Of a stretch of 32,681 nucleotides of DNA, positions 1-7,142 are shown one piece after another (the stretch's first letter is position 1; each line of letters starts with the position of its first letter). The stretch covers positions 1 to 32,681 of the IMG/VR virus record IMGVR_UViG_3300027747_000283. The stretch is one strand, 5' to 3'. The notes beneath the pieces were generated by a model, which searched no databases, was not told where the DNA came from, and saw only the letters and a program-made list of their open reading frames with translations. A program made the position numbers and the translations under genes. This stretch comes from a virus.

Positions 1-1935
1 TTAAATAATGATTTTGTGGTTACCGGCGTGGGTTCAGGTACTTATACGGTAACGCTTCCAGTTACTCCTGGCGTTGGAAATACGGGTACTGGTGGCGCTG
101 CGGTAGTTATTTATTATGAGTATCCAATTGGTAATGACGTAGCTACGATTGGTACGGGTTGGGGTGCAGGTCCTTGGTCTCCAAGCACTCCTATAGCTTT
201 AGGTAGTAACCCCTTTGCCACAACAAGCGGAAGCGGAACAATAACAGTTACTCAAACTGCACACGGATATACTACTACGGCAGGGGCTTTTGTAGTTGGT
301 AGAGAATATAGAATTACATCGGTGGGAAGTACAGACTTTACATTAATTGGCGCTTCTGCTAATACAGTAGGGGTTCTCTTTTTTGCTACTGGGGTAGGTA
401 CTGGTTCCGGAACTGCTTCAGTGCCTTATGTCTATTTTACGGGGGCAACAGCAACTGGGGGTATATCGGCTAGTGTATTAAATATTACTTATTTGATTAC
501 GGTTACTAGCGCCAATGCCTACACAATTCTTACCCCTGGCACTACGACAAACAATAGTAATGCTGGAACCATTTTATTAGCTACTTCTACAACAACTGGT
601 GGCGGTGGTGGTGTTACTGCTTATCCACAATCTGGGACTCGTGGTTGGGGTACTGGGTACACTTCTGGTATTCCGCAGCAACTGCGCCTTTGGTCTAACG
701 ATAACTTTGGGCAAGATTTAATTATTGCGCCACGAGGCGGGGGTATTGCATACTGGTCGGCAACTGCAGGGTTAAGTGTTCATGCAGTACCACTAGCAAA
801 AGCCGCAGTAGCTGTAGTAGGTGCAGGGGATGCCGCGTTCTGTCCAGTTGCTACAAACCAGGTTATTGCTTCGGCTATTCAACGATTTGTTATTGCTTTG
901 GGTTCTAACTCTTACGACCCGACAAATTCTGGCACTGCGTTTAATCCAATGCTGGTGCGCTGGTCAGATCAAGAAAACCCGTTCCAATGGACACAGACTC
1001 CTACAAACCAAGCAGGTGAGTTCCTGTTAAGTAATGGGTCTTTTATTATGGCTGGTCGTGCTACACGCCAAGAGATTTTAGTATGGACAGATTCAGCTAT
1101 CTATTCTATGCAGTATTTAGGGCCTCCTTATGTATGGGGCTTTAACCTGCTGATGGATAACATTTCTGTTATGTCCCCAAATTCTATGATTACTGTTAAT
1201 AACGTAACGTATTGGATGGGGCGGGATAAGTTCTATATGTATTCTGGACGAGTAGAAACCCTACCTTGCTCGTTACGCCAGTACATCTTTAATGACATTA
1301 ATACAACTCAGTCTTTCCAAATTTTTGCTGGGGCTAACGAGGCTTACAACGAAGTCTGGTGGTTCTACGTAAGTGAAAGTAGTGGTACTGATACAGTAGA
1401 TAAATATGTGATATACAACTATTTAGACCGGGTTTGGTATTACGGTACTATGGCTAGAACATATTGGCTAGATTCTGGTATTCGCCCATACCCAATGGCT
1501 GCAGATTACAACAGACGTGTTCTGTATCATGAGTCTTCTGTTGATGATGTGTCTGGTGAAACTTCCGTACCAATTTATTCTTATATACAGTCCTCTGATT
1601 TTGATATTGGTGATGGGCACAACTTTGGTTTTGTATGGCGTATCTTGCCAGACGTAAACTTTAACGGCTCTAACATAAATAATCCTGTTGTAACCATGAC
1701 AATTAAACCTCGTCAAAACTCAGGCACTGCTTATGGCCAAGCGGATAGTCCATCAGTAGCTAGTGCGGATAATTATAGTGTTAAAAAGGTCTATAACATC
1801 CAGCAGTTTGACGGGCAAGTCTATACAAGGCTACGGGGTAGGCAGTTGGCGTTTAGGATTGAGTCAAGTACGCTTGGGGTAGCTTGGCAGTTAGGCACAC
1901 CCCGAATTGATATCCGACAAGACGGTAGAAGATAA
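1..1935 (+). CDS. Head-tail connector/tail hub-like structural protein (5' end outside window)
   Basis: The reading frame is open to the left edge, with no stop between base 1 and the GTG at 16, so the true start lies upstream and this is a C-terminal part of at least 640 residues. The N-terminal visible third is Gly/Thr/Val-rich and beta-like. The rest is rich in Trp, Tyr and Asp (for example 'LVRWSDQENPFQWT', 'WTDSAIYSMQYLGPPYVWGF', 'YNEVWWFYV') and ends 'LGTPRIDIRQDGRR'. This pattern resembles phage stabilisation/tail-tube proteins of the P22 gp10 or T7 gp12 beta-propeller kind, but I recognise it only by style and by its place at the head of a structural block. It ends in a TAATG overlap with the next gene, so the two are probably translated together. 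A general tail or receptor-contact protein is the alternative. Confidence 0.6.
   Translation, partial: LNNDFVVTGVGSGTYTVTLPVTPGVGNTGTGGAAVVIYYEYPIGNDVATIGTGWGAGPWSPSTPIALGSNPFATTSGSGTITVTQTAHGYTTTAGAFVVGREYRITSVGSTDFTLIGASANTVGVLFFATGVGTGSGTASVPYVYFTGATATGGISASVLNITYLITVTSANAYTILTPGTTTNNSNAGTILLATSTTTGGGGGVTAYPQSGTRGWGTGYTSGIPQQLRLWSNDNFGQDLIIAPRGGGIAYWSATAGLSVHAVPLAKAAVAVVGAGDAAFCPVATNQVIASAIQRFVIALGSNSYDPTNSGTAFNPMLVRWSDQENPFQWTQTPTNQAGEFLLSNGSFIMAGRATRQEILVWTDSAIYSMQYLGPPYVWGFNLLMDNISVMSPNSMITVNNVTYWMGRDKFYMYSGRVETLPCSLRQYIFNDINTTQSFQIFAGANEAYNEVWWFYVSESSGTDTVDKYVIYNYLDRVWYYGTMARTYWLDSGIRPYPMAADYNRRVLYHESSVDDVSGETSVPIYSYIQSSDFDIGDGHNFGFVWRILPDVNFNGSNINNPVVTMTIKPRQNSGTAYGQADSPSVASADNYSVKKVYNIQQFDGQVYTRLRGRQLAFRIESSTLGVAWQLGTPRIDIRQDGRR
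277..417 (+). other. Inserted ~46-residue module inside the first structural protein
   Basis: The encoded stretch reads 'GREYRITSVGSTDFTLIGA' and ends in 'FATGVGTGSGTA'. This matches from memory a short module (Y-x-I-x-S-x-G-x-T-D-F-x-x-I-G ... F-x-A-T-G-x-G-x-G-x-G-x-A) scattered across unrelated phage tail proteins. It interrupts a second recognisable unit: 'TITVTQTAHGYTT' on the left and 'YVYFTGATATGGISASVLN' on the right read as one continuous domain if the module is removed. The boundaries are estimated by eye. Confidence 0.5.
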
Positions 1936-2240
1936 TGGTTACTAAGGTTAAAAATCTTCAAGTTATAGGGACAAAAGCCCCTAATTTACCTATTGGGCCG
2001 GTCGCTTATAACCAGCAGTATCAAGACCAGTTTAGTAATGCCCTACGCCTTTATTTCACCCAAATAGATAACTTTACCCAGTCTGTTAGTATCCCTGATT
2101 CTGGCACTACGGCAAATCGCCCAGTAAGTACAAACCTTGTAGGGGTTCCAATTGGGCAGATTTACTACGATACCACCTTGGGAATTCCTGTTTGGTGGAA
2201 CGGTACGGTGTGGAAAAACGCTAGTGGAACAACGGTTTAA
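1935..2240 (+). CDS. Small virion-associated protein of unknown function
   Basis: This 101-residue protein has an ATG overlapping the upstream stop (TAATG). It has no signal peptide or membrane segment. The C-terminal half carries 'GQIYYDTTLGIPVWWNGTVW', a short motif common at the ends of phage fibre and appendage proteins, where it looks like a small beta-hairpin unit. The tight coupling to the preceding head-tail gene suggests an accessory tail or fibre component present in similar amounts. I do not recognise a defined family, and no catalytic motif is visible. Confidence 0.6.
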   Translation: MVTKVKNLQVIGTKAPNLPIGPVAYNQQYQDQFSNALRLYFTQIDNFTQSVSIPDSGTTANRPVSTNLVGVPIGQIYYDTTLGIPVWWNGTVWKNASGTTV

Positions 2241-2279
2241 TATGATAAAATCAACCCCAAATACTATTAGGAACTAATT

Positions 2280-3329
2280 ATGGCAGATGCAGGAATTGGC
2301 GAGGCAATGTTAATCAGCGCAGCTGTAGGCGCTGGTACGGGAGCAGCTGGGTCTGCTATTTCCGGGGGTGACCCCTTAAAAGGCGCTTTAATGGGCGCAG
2401 CTACGGGCGCAGTTACTGGTGGAGCTATGGGTGCTTTTAGTGGCGGTGCTGGTAACGTAGGTGCTGGGTTACTGGATACAACGGCCATCCAATCAGGTGC
2501 TAGTGGTACTGGGGGTTTTGTACCCGCTGCTGGGTCTGGTGCTAGTTTTAGTACCCCTGCTGCTTCTGTTCCTGGGGCTATTCCTGGATATTCAGCCGCT
2601 GCTGTTCCTGCTGTTACTCCCCCTGTTACTCCCCCTGTTACTCCTCCCCCACCAACACCTTCTCCTAATGCTTTTGGTTATTCTAACCTTTCTAATACCC
2701 AATTAGGGATAACTGGTGCTGGAACAGCTCTTCAAGGTGCTATGGCTGCAGAGCGCAATAGATACGGAATACCCCCACAAAAACCATATAACGGTTCTTT
2801 ATCTAAGTTCAGTTACGACCCAAACACTTATACACCGCAACCGTATCCAGTACAAAGATACGCAGATGGGGGGATTGCTGCTTTAGCTGGTGGTGGTATG
2901 GATAGCCCTGGTTTAGGGGACAATATGCACTACCCACAAGCTCAGGCAGATAAAACTCAGTATGCCACGCCAAGTCAAATGCCTACTAGCGCACAAGTAA
3001 TGGCTTCTGGTTACGAACCAAAAACAAACCCATACACTGGTATTGAAAGCCCAATTGGTATGAAATCTGGTGGTATTGCTGGACTATTAAAAGGACGAGG
3101 CGATGGAATGTCAGACTCAATTCATGCGACTATTGCGGATAGGCAACCAGCACGTTTGGCTGATGGTGAGTTTGTTGTTCCTGCTGACGTTGTCTCGCAT
3201 CTTGGTAACGGGTCTACTGATGCTGGCGCAAAGCACTTATATAAAATGATGGATAAAGTTCGCAGTGCTCGTACTGGTACAAAGAAACAAGGTAAACAAA
3301 TTAAAGCTGGAGGCTATCTGCCCGCATAA
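2280..3329 (+). CDS. Virion protein with glycine-zipper N-terminus and conserved LADGEFVVPADVV C-terminal domain
   Basis: This 349-residue protein has an AGGA a few bases before its ATG. Residues 10-70 are Gly/Ala-rich with repeated small-xxx-small spacing (a glycine zipper), suggesting a segment able to insert in or lie on a membrane. Residues 95-130 form a Pro/Thr linker with a VTPP tandem repeat. At 194-206 lies 'YADGGIAALAGGG'. The C-terminal 90 residues, 'GRGDGMSDSIHATI ... QPARLADGEFVVPADVV ... LGNGSTDAGAKHLYKMM', are a strongly conserved-looking domain that I have seen in virion proteins of many uncultured phages, without a proven function. Position between head-tail and ejection genes suggests an internal or ejected protein. 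That role is inferred. Confidence 0.65.
   Translation: MADAGIGEAMLISAAVGAGTGAAGSAISGGDPLKGALMGAATGAVTGGAMGAFSGGAGNVGAGLLDTTAIQSGASGTGGFVPAAGSGASFSTPAASVPGAIPGYSAAAVPAVTPPVTPPVTPPPPTPSPNAFGYSNLSNTQLGITGAGTALQGAMAAERNRYGIPPQKPYNGSLSKFSYDPNTYTPQPYPVQRYADGGIAALAGGGMDSPGLGDNMHYPQAQADKTQYATPSQMPTSAQVMASGYEPKTNPYTGIESPIGMKSGGIAGLLKGRGDGMSDSIHATIADRQPARLADGEFVVPADVVSHLGNGSTDAGAKHLYKMMDKVRSARTGTKKQGKQIKAGGYLPA
2613..2648 (+). repeat. 12-bp tandem repeat encoding a (VTPP)n linker
   Basis: Three in-frame copies of GTTACTCCCCCT lie head to tail (2613, 2625, 2637; the last is slightly diverged). They encode Val-Thr-Pro-Pro units that lengthen a flexible linker between the glycine-rich N-terminus and the C-terminal domain. 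Copy number could change by slippage without breaking the frame. Confidence 0.85.
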
Positions 3330-3330
3330 A

Positions 3331-3744
3331 ATGAATCTAACTATTAAATTTGTACCTTTAGAGTACTGTGCCCAAACGTGGCCGTTAGTAGAAAAATATG
3401 TTAAATCGGCAATGCAGTACGGGCATGGAGACTACACAGTCGATCAAATTAGGTTATTTGTTAATACAGGGCAGTGGTTGTTATTAGTAGCAATAGATGA
3501 AGAAGGAGTTATACATGGTGCGGCAACATCTTCATTTATTAATTATCCAAACAGTAGGGTTGCATTTATTACTTTTATTGGTGGTAAGTTAATTTCTAAT
3601 AAAGAAACATTTGAGCAAATGAGCGAAATTTTAAAGAATCGTGGAGCAACAAAAATCCAAGGGATGGCTAGGCCATCTATCGCTCGTTTATGGAAACGGT
3701 ATGGCTTTGAAGAGCGTACCACATTAGTGGAAGTAAAAATATGA
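3331..3744 (+). CDS. GNAT-like acetyltransferase-fold protein
   Basis: I place the start at the ATG one base after the upstream stop, giving 137 residues; an in-frame upstream GTG at 3265 would lie inside the previous gene. The N-terminus 'MNLTIKFVPLEYCAQTWPLVEKYV', the middle beta strands ('WLLLVAIDEEGVIHGAA', 'RVAFITFIGGK') and the C-terminal 'KIQGMARPSIARLWKRYGFEERT' follow the layout of small GNAT proteins found among phage virion genes. The classic acetyl-CoA loop (R/Q-x-x-G-x-G/A) is not clear, so it may be a degenerate or structural GNAT fold. It ends in an ATGA overlap with the next gene. The substrate is unknown; acetylation of a virion or host protein is possible. Confidence 0.6.
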   Translation: MNLTIKFVPLEYCAQTWPLVEKYVKSAMQYGHGDYTVDQIRLFVNTGQWLLLVAIDEEGVIHGAATSSFINYPNSRVAFITFIGGKLISNKETFEQMSEILKNRGATKIQGMARPSIARLWKRYGFEERTTLVEVKI

Positions 3745-5123
3745 GCTTTTTAAAATCTAAACACAGCGGCTGGTTATCTGATGGTACACGCACCCCATTC
3801 TTTGGCGGTGGTGGTGGTGGTGGGCCAACTAATACAACTACGCAAACTTCCAACATCCCTGATTGGCTTCGTCCTCAAGTAGAGGCGGCTATTGGCGCAA
3901 GTACTCAAGAACTTTTTAATACAAAAGCACAAGCTCCAACTTATGATGAAAACGGTAACCAAACTAATAAAGGCCAAGTAGACATCGAAAGTATTAAAGG
4001 CTACACACCATACAGCACAAAAGGTTCTGACTATGTAGCTGGGTTTACTGGCCCACAACAAAGAGCAATGGACTCTATTTACGCCATGCAACAACCAGGT
4101 CAATATGGTGAAGCTACTGGAATGACTAGCCAAGCAGGGCAAGGTCTTTTAGGTTCAGCAACTCCTGCTTATGGTTACGGTAGTTTAGGTAATCAATATG
4201 GCGGTCAAGGTGCTAACATCGGACAAGGTGGTTTAGGGTACGGCGCAATGGGCGCTGGTATTGGGGCGCAAGCTGCTCAAGCAGGAAATCAATATAACGC
4301 AATGGCGACTAATCCTGGCGCTCAACAAGCGTTTATGTCACCATATATACAAAATGCGCTACAACCCCAACTTGAAGAAATGCAGCGCCAATACGCAATT
4401 AGCGGGAATCAAGCGGCGGGCAACGCTGTAAAATCTGGAGCTTTTGGTGGAAGCCGTGCGGCATTAGAGCAGTCTGAAAACCGCCGCAACATGAACATAG
4501 GTATGAATCAAGCAATTGGTCAAGGATATCAAAACGCATTTCAAGCCGCACAACAAGCACAACAGTTTGGCGCTAACTTAGGTCTACAAGGCCAACAAAC
4601 AGGCATTCAAGGCGCAAACACTGGTATTAGTGGTATCAACACCGCATTGACTGGTAATGCTCAGGGTATGCAAGGTGCTCAAATTGGTCTACAAGGTGTT
4701 AATGCGGCACAGGCTGGATATACTGGAGCCGGTCAACAAGCTACAAATTTGGCTAATATTGGTACACAAGATCTTGCAGCAAGACAAGCCATTGCAAACC
4801 AACAAATGCAAGTGGGTGGTCAAGAACAAGCAATGAACCAACGGGCTATTGACCAAAATATTCAAAACTTTGCTAACAAAACTGTTTATCCACAACAACA
4901 ATTGGCGTTCTATAACTCTATGATTCGTGGTTATGCAACTCCTACACAAACTACTGCAACATACCAAGCGGCTCCAAGTGCAGTGTCGCAATTAAGTGGG
5001 CTTGGTTTAACTGCGGCTGCAGGTTATGGTTTAGCTAAAGGTAAAGCAGGTGGTGTAATTAAAAAGAAAAAGAGCGATGGTGTAGATACACTTGGTCTTT
5101 ATAATATTATGAGTAAGGGTTAA
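3741..5123 (+). CDS. Gln/Gly/Ala-rich internal or ejection-type virion protein
   Basis: This 460-residue protein starts at an ATG inside an ATGA overlap. It begins with a polyglycine run (about residues 22-29) followed by 'IPDWLRPQVEAAI'. Most of the body is low-complexity Gln, Asn, Gly and Ala with predicted helix, for example 'QRQYAISGNQAAGNAVKSGAFGG'. Residues 281-336 form a 7-residue repeat. The C-terminal part has 'YPQQQLAFYNSMIRGY' and a short 'AGGVIKKKKSDG' near the end. Composition and position between the GNAT-like and transglycosylase genes fit the elongated internal/ejection proteins of podoviruses (as P22 gp7, gp16 and gp20 or T7 gp14-gp16 are in role), but no homology can be shown here. 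Confidence 0.6.
   Translation: MSFLKSKHSGWLSDGTRTPFFGGGGGGGPTNTTTQTSNIPDWLRPQVEAAIGASTQELFNTKAQAPTYDENGNQTNKGQVDIESIKGYTPYSTKGSDYVAGFTGPQQRAMDSIYAMQQPGQYGEATGMTSQAGQGLLGSATPAYGYGSLGNQYGGQGANIGQGGLGYGAMGAGIGAQAAQAGNQYNAMATNPGAQQAFMSPYIQNALQPQLEEMQRQYAISGNQAAGNAVKSGAFGGSRAALEQSENRRNMNIGMNQAIGQGYQNAFQAAQQAQQFGANLGLQGQQTGIQGANTGISGINTALTGNAQGMQGAQIGLQGVNAAQAGYTGAGQQATNLANIGTQDLAARQAIANQQMQVGGQEQAMNQRAIDQNIQNFANKTVYPQQQLAFYNSMIRGYATPTQTTATYQAAPSAVSQLSGLGLTAAAGYGLAKGKAGGVIKKKKSDGVDTLGLYNIMSKG
4581..4748 (+). repeat. Heptapeptide (21-bp) repeat, consensus G-[LIM]-[QS]-G-x-[NQ]-[TAI]
   Basis: Eight consecutive in-frame 21-base units read GLQGQQT, GIQGANT, GISGINT, ALTGNAQ, GMQGAQI, GLQGVNA, AQAGYTG and AGQQATN. 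Gly at positions 1 and 4 and a hydrophobic residue at position 2 recur, and the last two units are degenerate. The DNA copies have diverged, so the period is kept at protein level and is not a recent duplication. Confidence 0.75.
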
Positions 5124-5125
5124 TC

Positions 5126-7135
5126 ATGATCGGAAGCTTAATGAGCCGCATGGCGGACGCTGAAAAATTATCGGTGGATCAATTACAAAAAGCAATTCAA
5201 ACTGGTACATTACCTGCCTATGTTGGTATCCCGTTGATTCAAGATAAAATGAATCAGCAAAAAGAAGCCCAAGCTATGATGCAGGGTGGCCAACAAAAGC
5301 AGCCCCCAATTGCAGATCAAGTTATGGCCGAAGCTGCCCAGCATGGTATTGATTCAGCGCCTAGTAATCTCCCAACTGAAATGGCTGGTGGGGGCATTAT
5401 TGCTTTTGATGATGGTGGTTTAGCTGAAGATGAAGAAGACGATACCGATAATCAAAAACAAGATTTGGCAATGTTTAAAAGAAACTTAGCTGCTATAGCT
5501 GGAGATAATGGCGAAGATGATAGTTATGACGATGAAGAAATGCCCGAAGGTATCATGGCAGCTATGCACCATAAAAAAGAAACCGAGAATAGGGGTGTAG
5601 GTATAAACCCGGAATCTAAAGGCGGTATTGGTATTAAAGACGTAATCGCCGCAAAAGCTGCGGAGAATAAATTACCCCCAGAACTATTAAATAAAATTGC
5701 TGGTATAGAAAGTGGCTATAAAGCATCTGCGGCTAACCCAAATAGCACGGCTAAAGGGCTTTTCCAGTTTACTGATTCCACATGGAAAGGTATGGGCGGC
5801 AAAAAAGGTGAGCAATTTGACCCAGAAAAAAATGCGGAGTTAGGCGCTAAGTTTGTTCGTCAAAACGCTGAAGGACTAAAAGGTGCTTTAGGACGTAATC
5901 CAACTTATGGAGAGGTTTACGCATCTCATTTCTTTGGGTTAAAAGGCGCTAAAGATCTTTTAAATATGGACCCTAAAACCCCTATGAATGAGGCGGTTTC
6001 CGCTCAAGTATTAAAAGCTAACCCACAACTTAAAGATAAAACTGTTGGGCAAGTAATGGCTGGTTTAAATAATAAGATGGGCGATGGTATTGTTAGTTTA
6101 GCTGGTGGTGGAGTAGTTGCTTTTGGAAACCCTAAATTAAACCCAGACGAAGAACAACTTGTAGAAGATGCTCAACAAAAACAAGACAAAGAAGACTTTA
6201 TGATGGGTCTTAAAAAGCTTGGCGCTTCTGCTGCAGACGTAGTTACACTGCCTGTGCGTGGGGCTATGGGTGCAATTAATACTGGTATTGTTCGTCCTAT
6301 TCGTGCAACTGGGCTTAATCTACCTTATATTCCAGAAGAAGCTTTTGGTGGTTCTTCATCTAGTATGACCCCATATTATGATAGGTATGTTCGTGCAAAT
6401 GAAAAACCAGATACTCAAGAGGCTCCTGCAAATATACCTCCAGTAGCGGATTTAACTGGTAGTAAAATGGCTGGGGATGCTTTCCGATTACCTGTAAAAG
6501 AAACGGATAATGAAAGACAAGCTAGAGAAGATGCTGCAAAAGTTGAAGGACGCCAAGCTATGGATATTTCTTCCTTAAAAGAGATGCTTGACGAACGTGC
6601 TAAGAGCGCTAAGAATCAAAAGAACATCGACAACTACATGGCTTTGTTACAAGCAGGTCTTGGTATGATGGGTGGTACTTCTCCATACGCTGCCGCCAAT
6701 ATTGGTCAAGGTGGGGCTAAAGGTATTGCTCATTTGGCAGATGCTCGTAAGTCTCAAATTGCTGAAGAAAACGCTATTCTATCTGGTCGCCTTGGTTTGT
6801 CCCGTGCCCAGCTATACGAACAATCTAGAAAAGACGCATTAGCAGCTAAAATCAAGAACGATGCAAATAGAAATGCATATAATCAACAAATGTTTGGAGT
6901 TAGACAACAACAAGCTAATGCGCAACTTGGTCAATTAAGAGTTAAAGGTTTAGCTGCATGGGAAAATTCTAGTGAAAAAGCTAGTATAGAAGCAGATCTT
7001 AAAAAACAAAAATCAGATTGGAAAAATGACCCTAAACTAATGGGACAGTATAAAATTGCTCAGAACAGATATATTAATAATATAATGCAGGGGGGAGAAG
7101 ATACCGAGGCTCCTACCTTTAATTCGCTAAAATAA
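5126..7135 (+). CDS. Ejection-type virion protein with lytic transglycosylase (SLT-like) domain
   Basis: This 669-residue protein starts at ATG with an AAGG shortly upstream. Residues 1-75 hold 'LSVDQLQKAIQTGTLPAYVGIPLI' and 'PPIADQVMAEAA'. A 'MAGGGIIAF' motif is at 86-94, followed by an acidic stretch. Residues about 170-315 are a soluble lytic transglycosylase-like domain: 'IAGIESGY' with likely catalytic Glu195, 'TAKGLFQFTDSTW', and 'YGEVYASHFFG'. A second 'LAGGGVVAF' follows at about 325-333. The C-terminal 200 residues are charged helices ('DISSLKEMLDERAKSAKNQKN', 'GRLGLSRAQLYEQSRKDAL') resembling internal core proteins. The likely role is cutting peptidoglycan during DNA ejection. It is also possible that it acts at lysis, but the long non-enzymatic part argues for a virion component. 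Confidence 0.75.
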   Translation: MIGSLMSRMADAEKLSVDQLQKAIQTGTLPAYVGIPLIQDKMNQQKEAQAMMQGGQQKQPPIADQVMAEAAQHGIDSAPSNLPTEMAGGGIIAFDDGGLAEDEEDDTDNQKQDLAMFKRNLAAIAGDNGEDDSYDDEEMPEGIMAAMHHKKETENRGVGINPESKGGIGIKDVIAAKAAENKLPPELLNKIAGIESGYKASAANPNSTAKGLFQFTDSTWKGMGGKKGEQFDPEKNAELGAKFVRQNAEGLKGALGRNPTYGEVYASHFFGLKGAKDLLNMDPKTPMNEAVSAQVLKANPQLKDKTVGQVMAGLNNKMGDGIVSLAGGGVVAFGNPKLNPDEEQLVEDAQQKQDKEDFMMGLKKLGASAADVVTLPVRGAMGAINTGIVRPIRATGLNLPYIPEEAFGGSSSSMTPYYDRYVRANEKPDTQEAPANIPPVADLTGSKMAGDAFRLPVKETDNERQAREDAAKVEGRQAMDISSLKEMLDERAKSAKNQKNIDNYMALLQAGLGMMGGTSPYAAANIGQGGAKGIAHLADARKSQIAEENAILSGRLGLSRAQLYEQSRKDALAAKIKNDANRNAYNQQMFGVRQQQANAQLGQLRVKGLAAWENSSEKASIEADLKKQKSDWKNDPKLMGQYKIAQNRYINNIMQGGEDTEAPTFNSLK

Positions 7136-7142
7136 GGCAATT

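Noticed and set aside
2241-2279. TATGAT sequence before the 349-aa gene considered as a promoter
   Set aside because: No -35-like sequence at 16-18 bp, and the gap is short within a continuous operon.
2613-2648. Short tandem repeat considered as CRISPR or iteron
   Set aside because: It is an in-frame 12-bp unit without spacers and codes for a proline-rich linker.
2461-2706. Leu-rich + strand frame of 81 codons
   Set aside because: It is a frame-shifted shadow of the Gly/Pro-rich virion gene at 2280-3329; low-complexity coding sequence gives poly-Leu in another frame.
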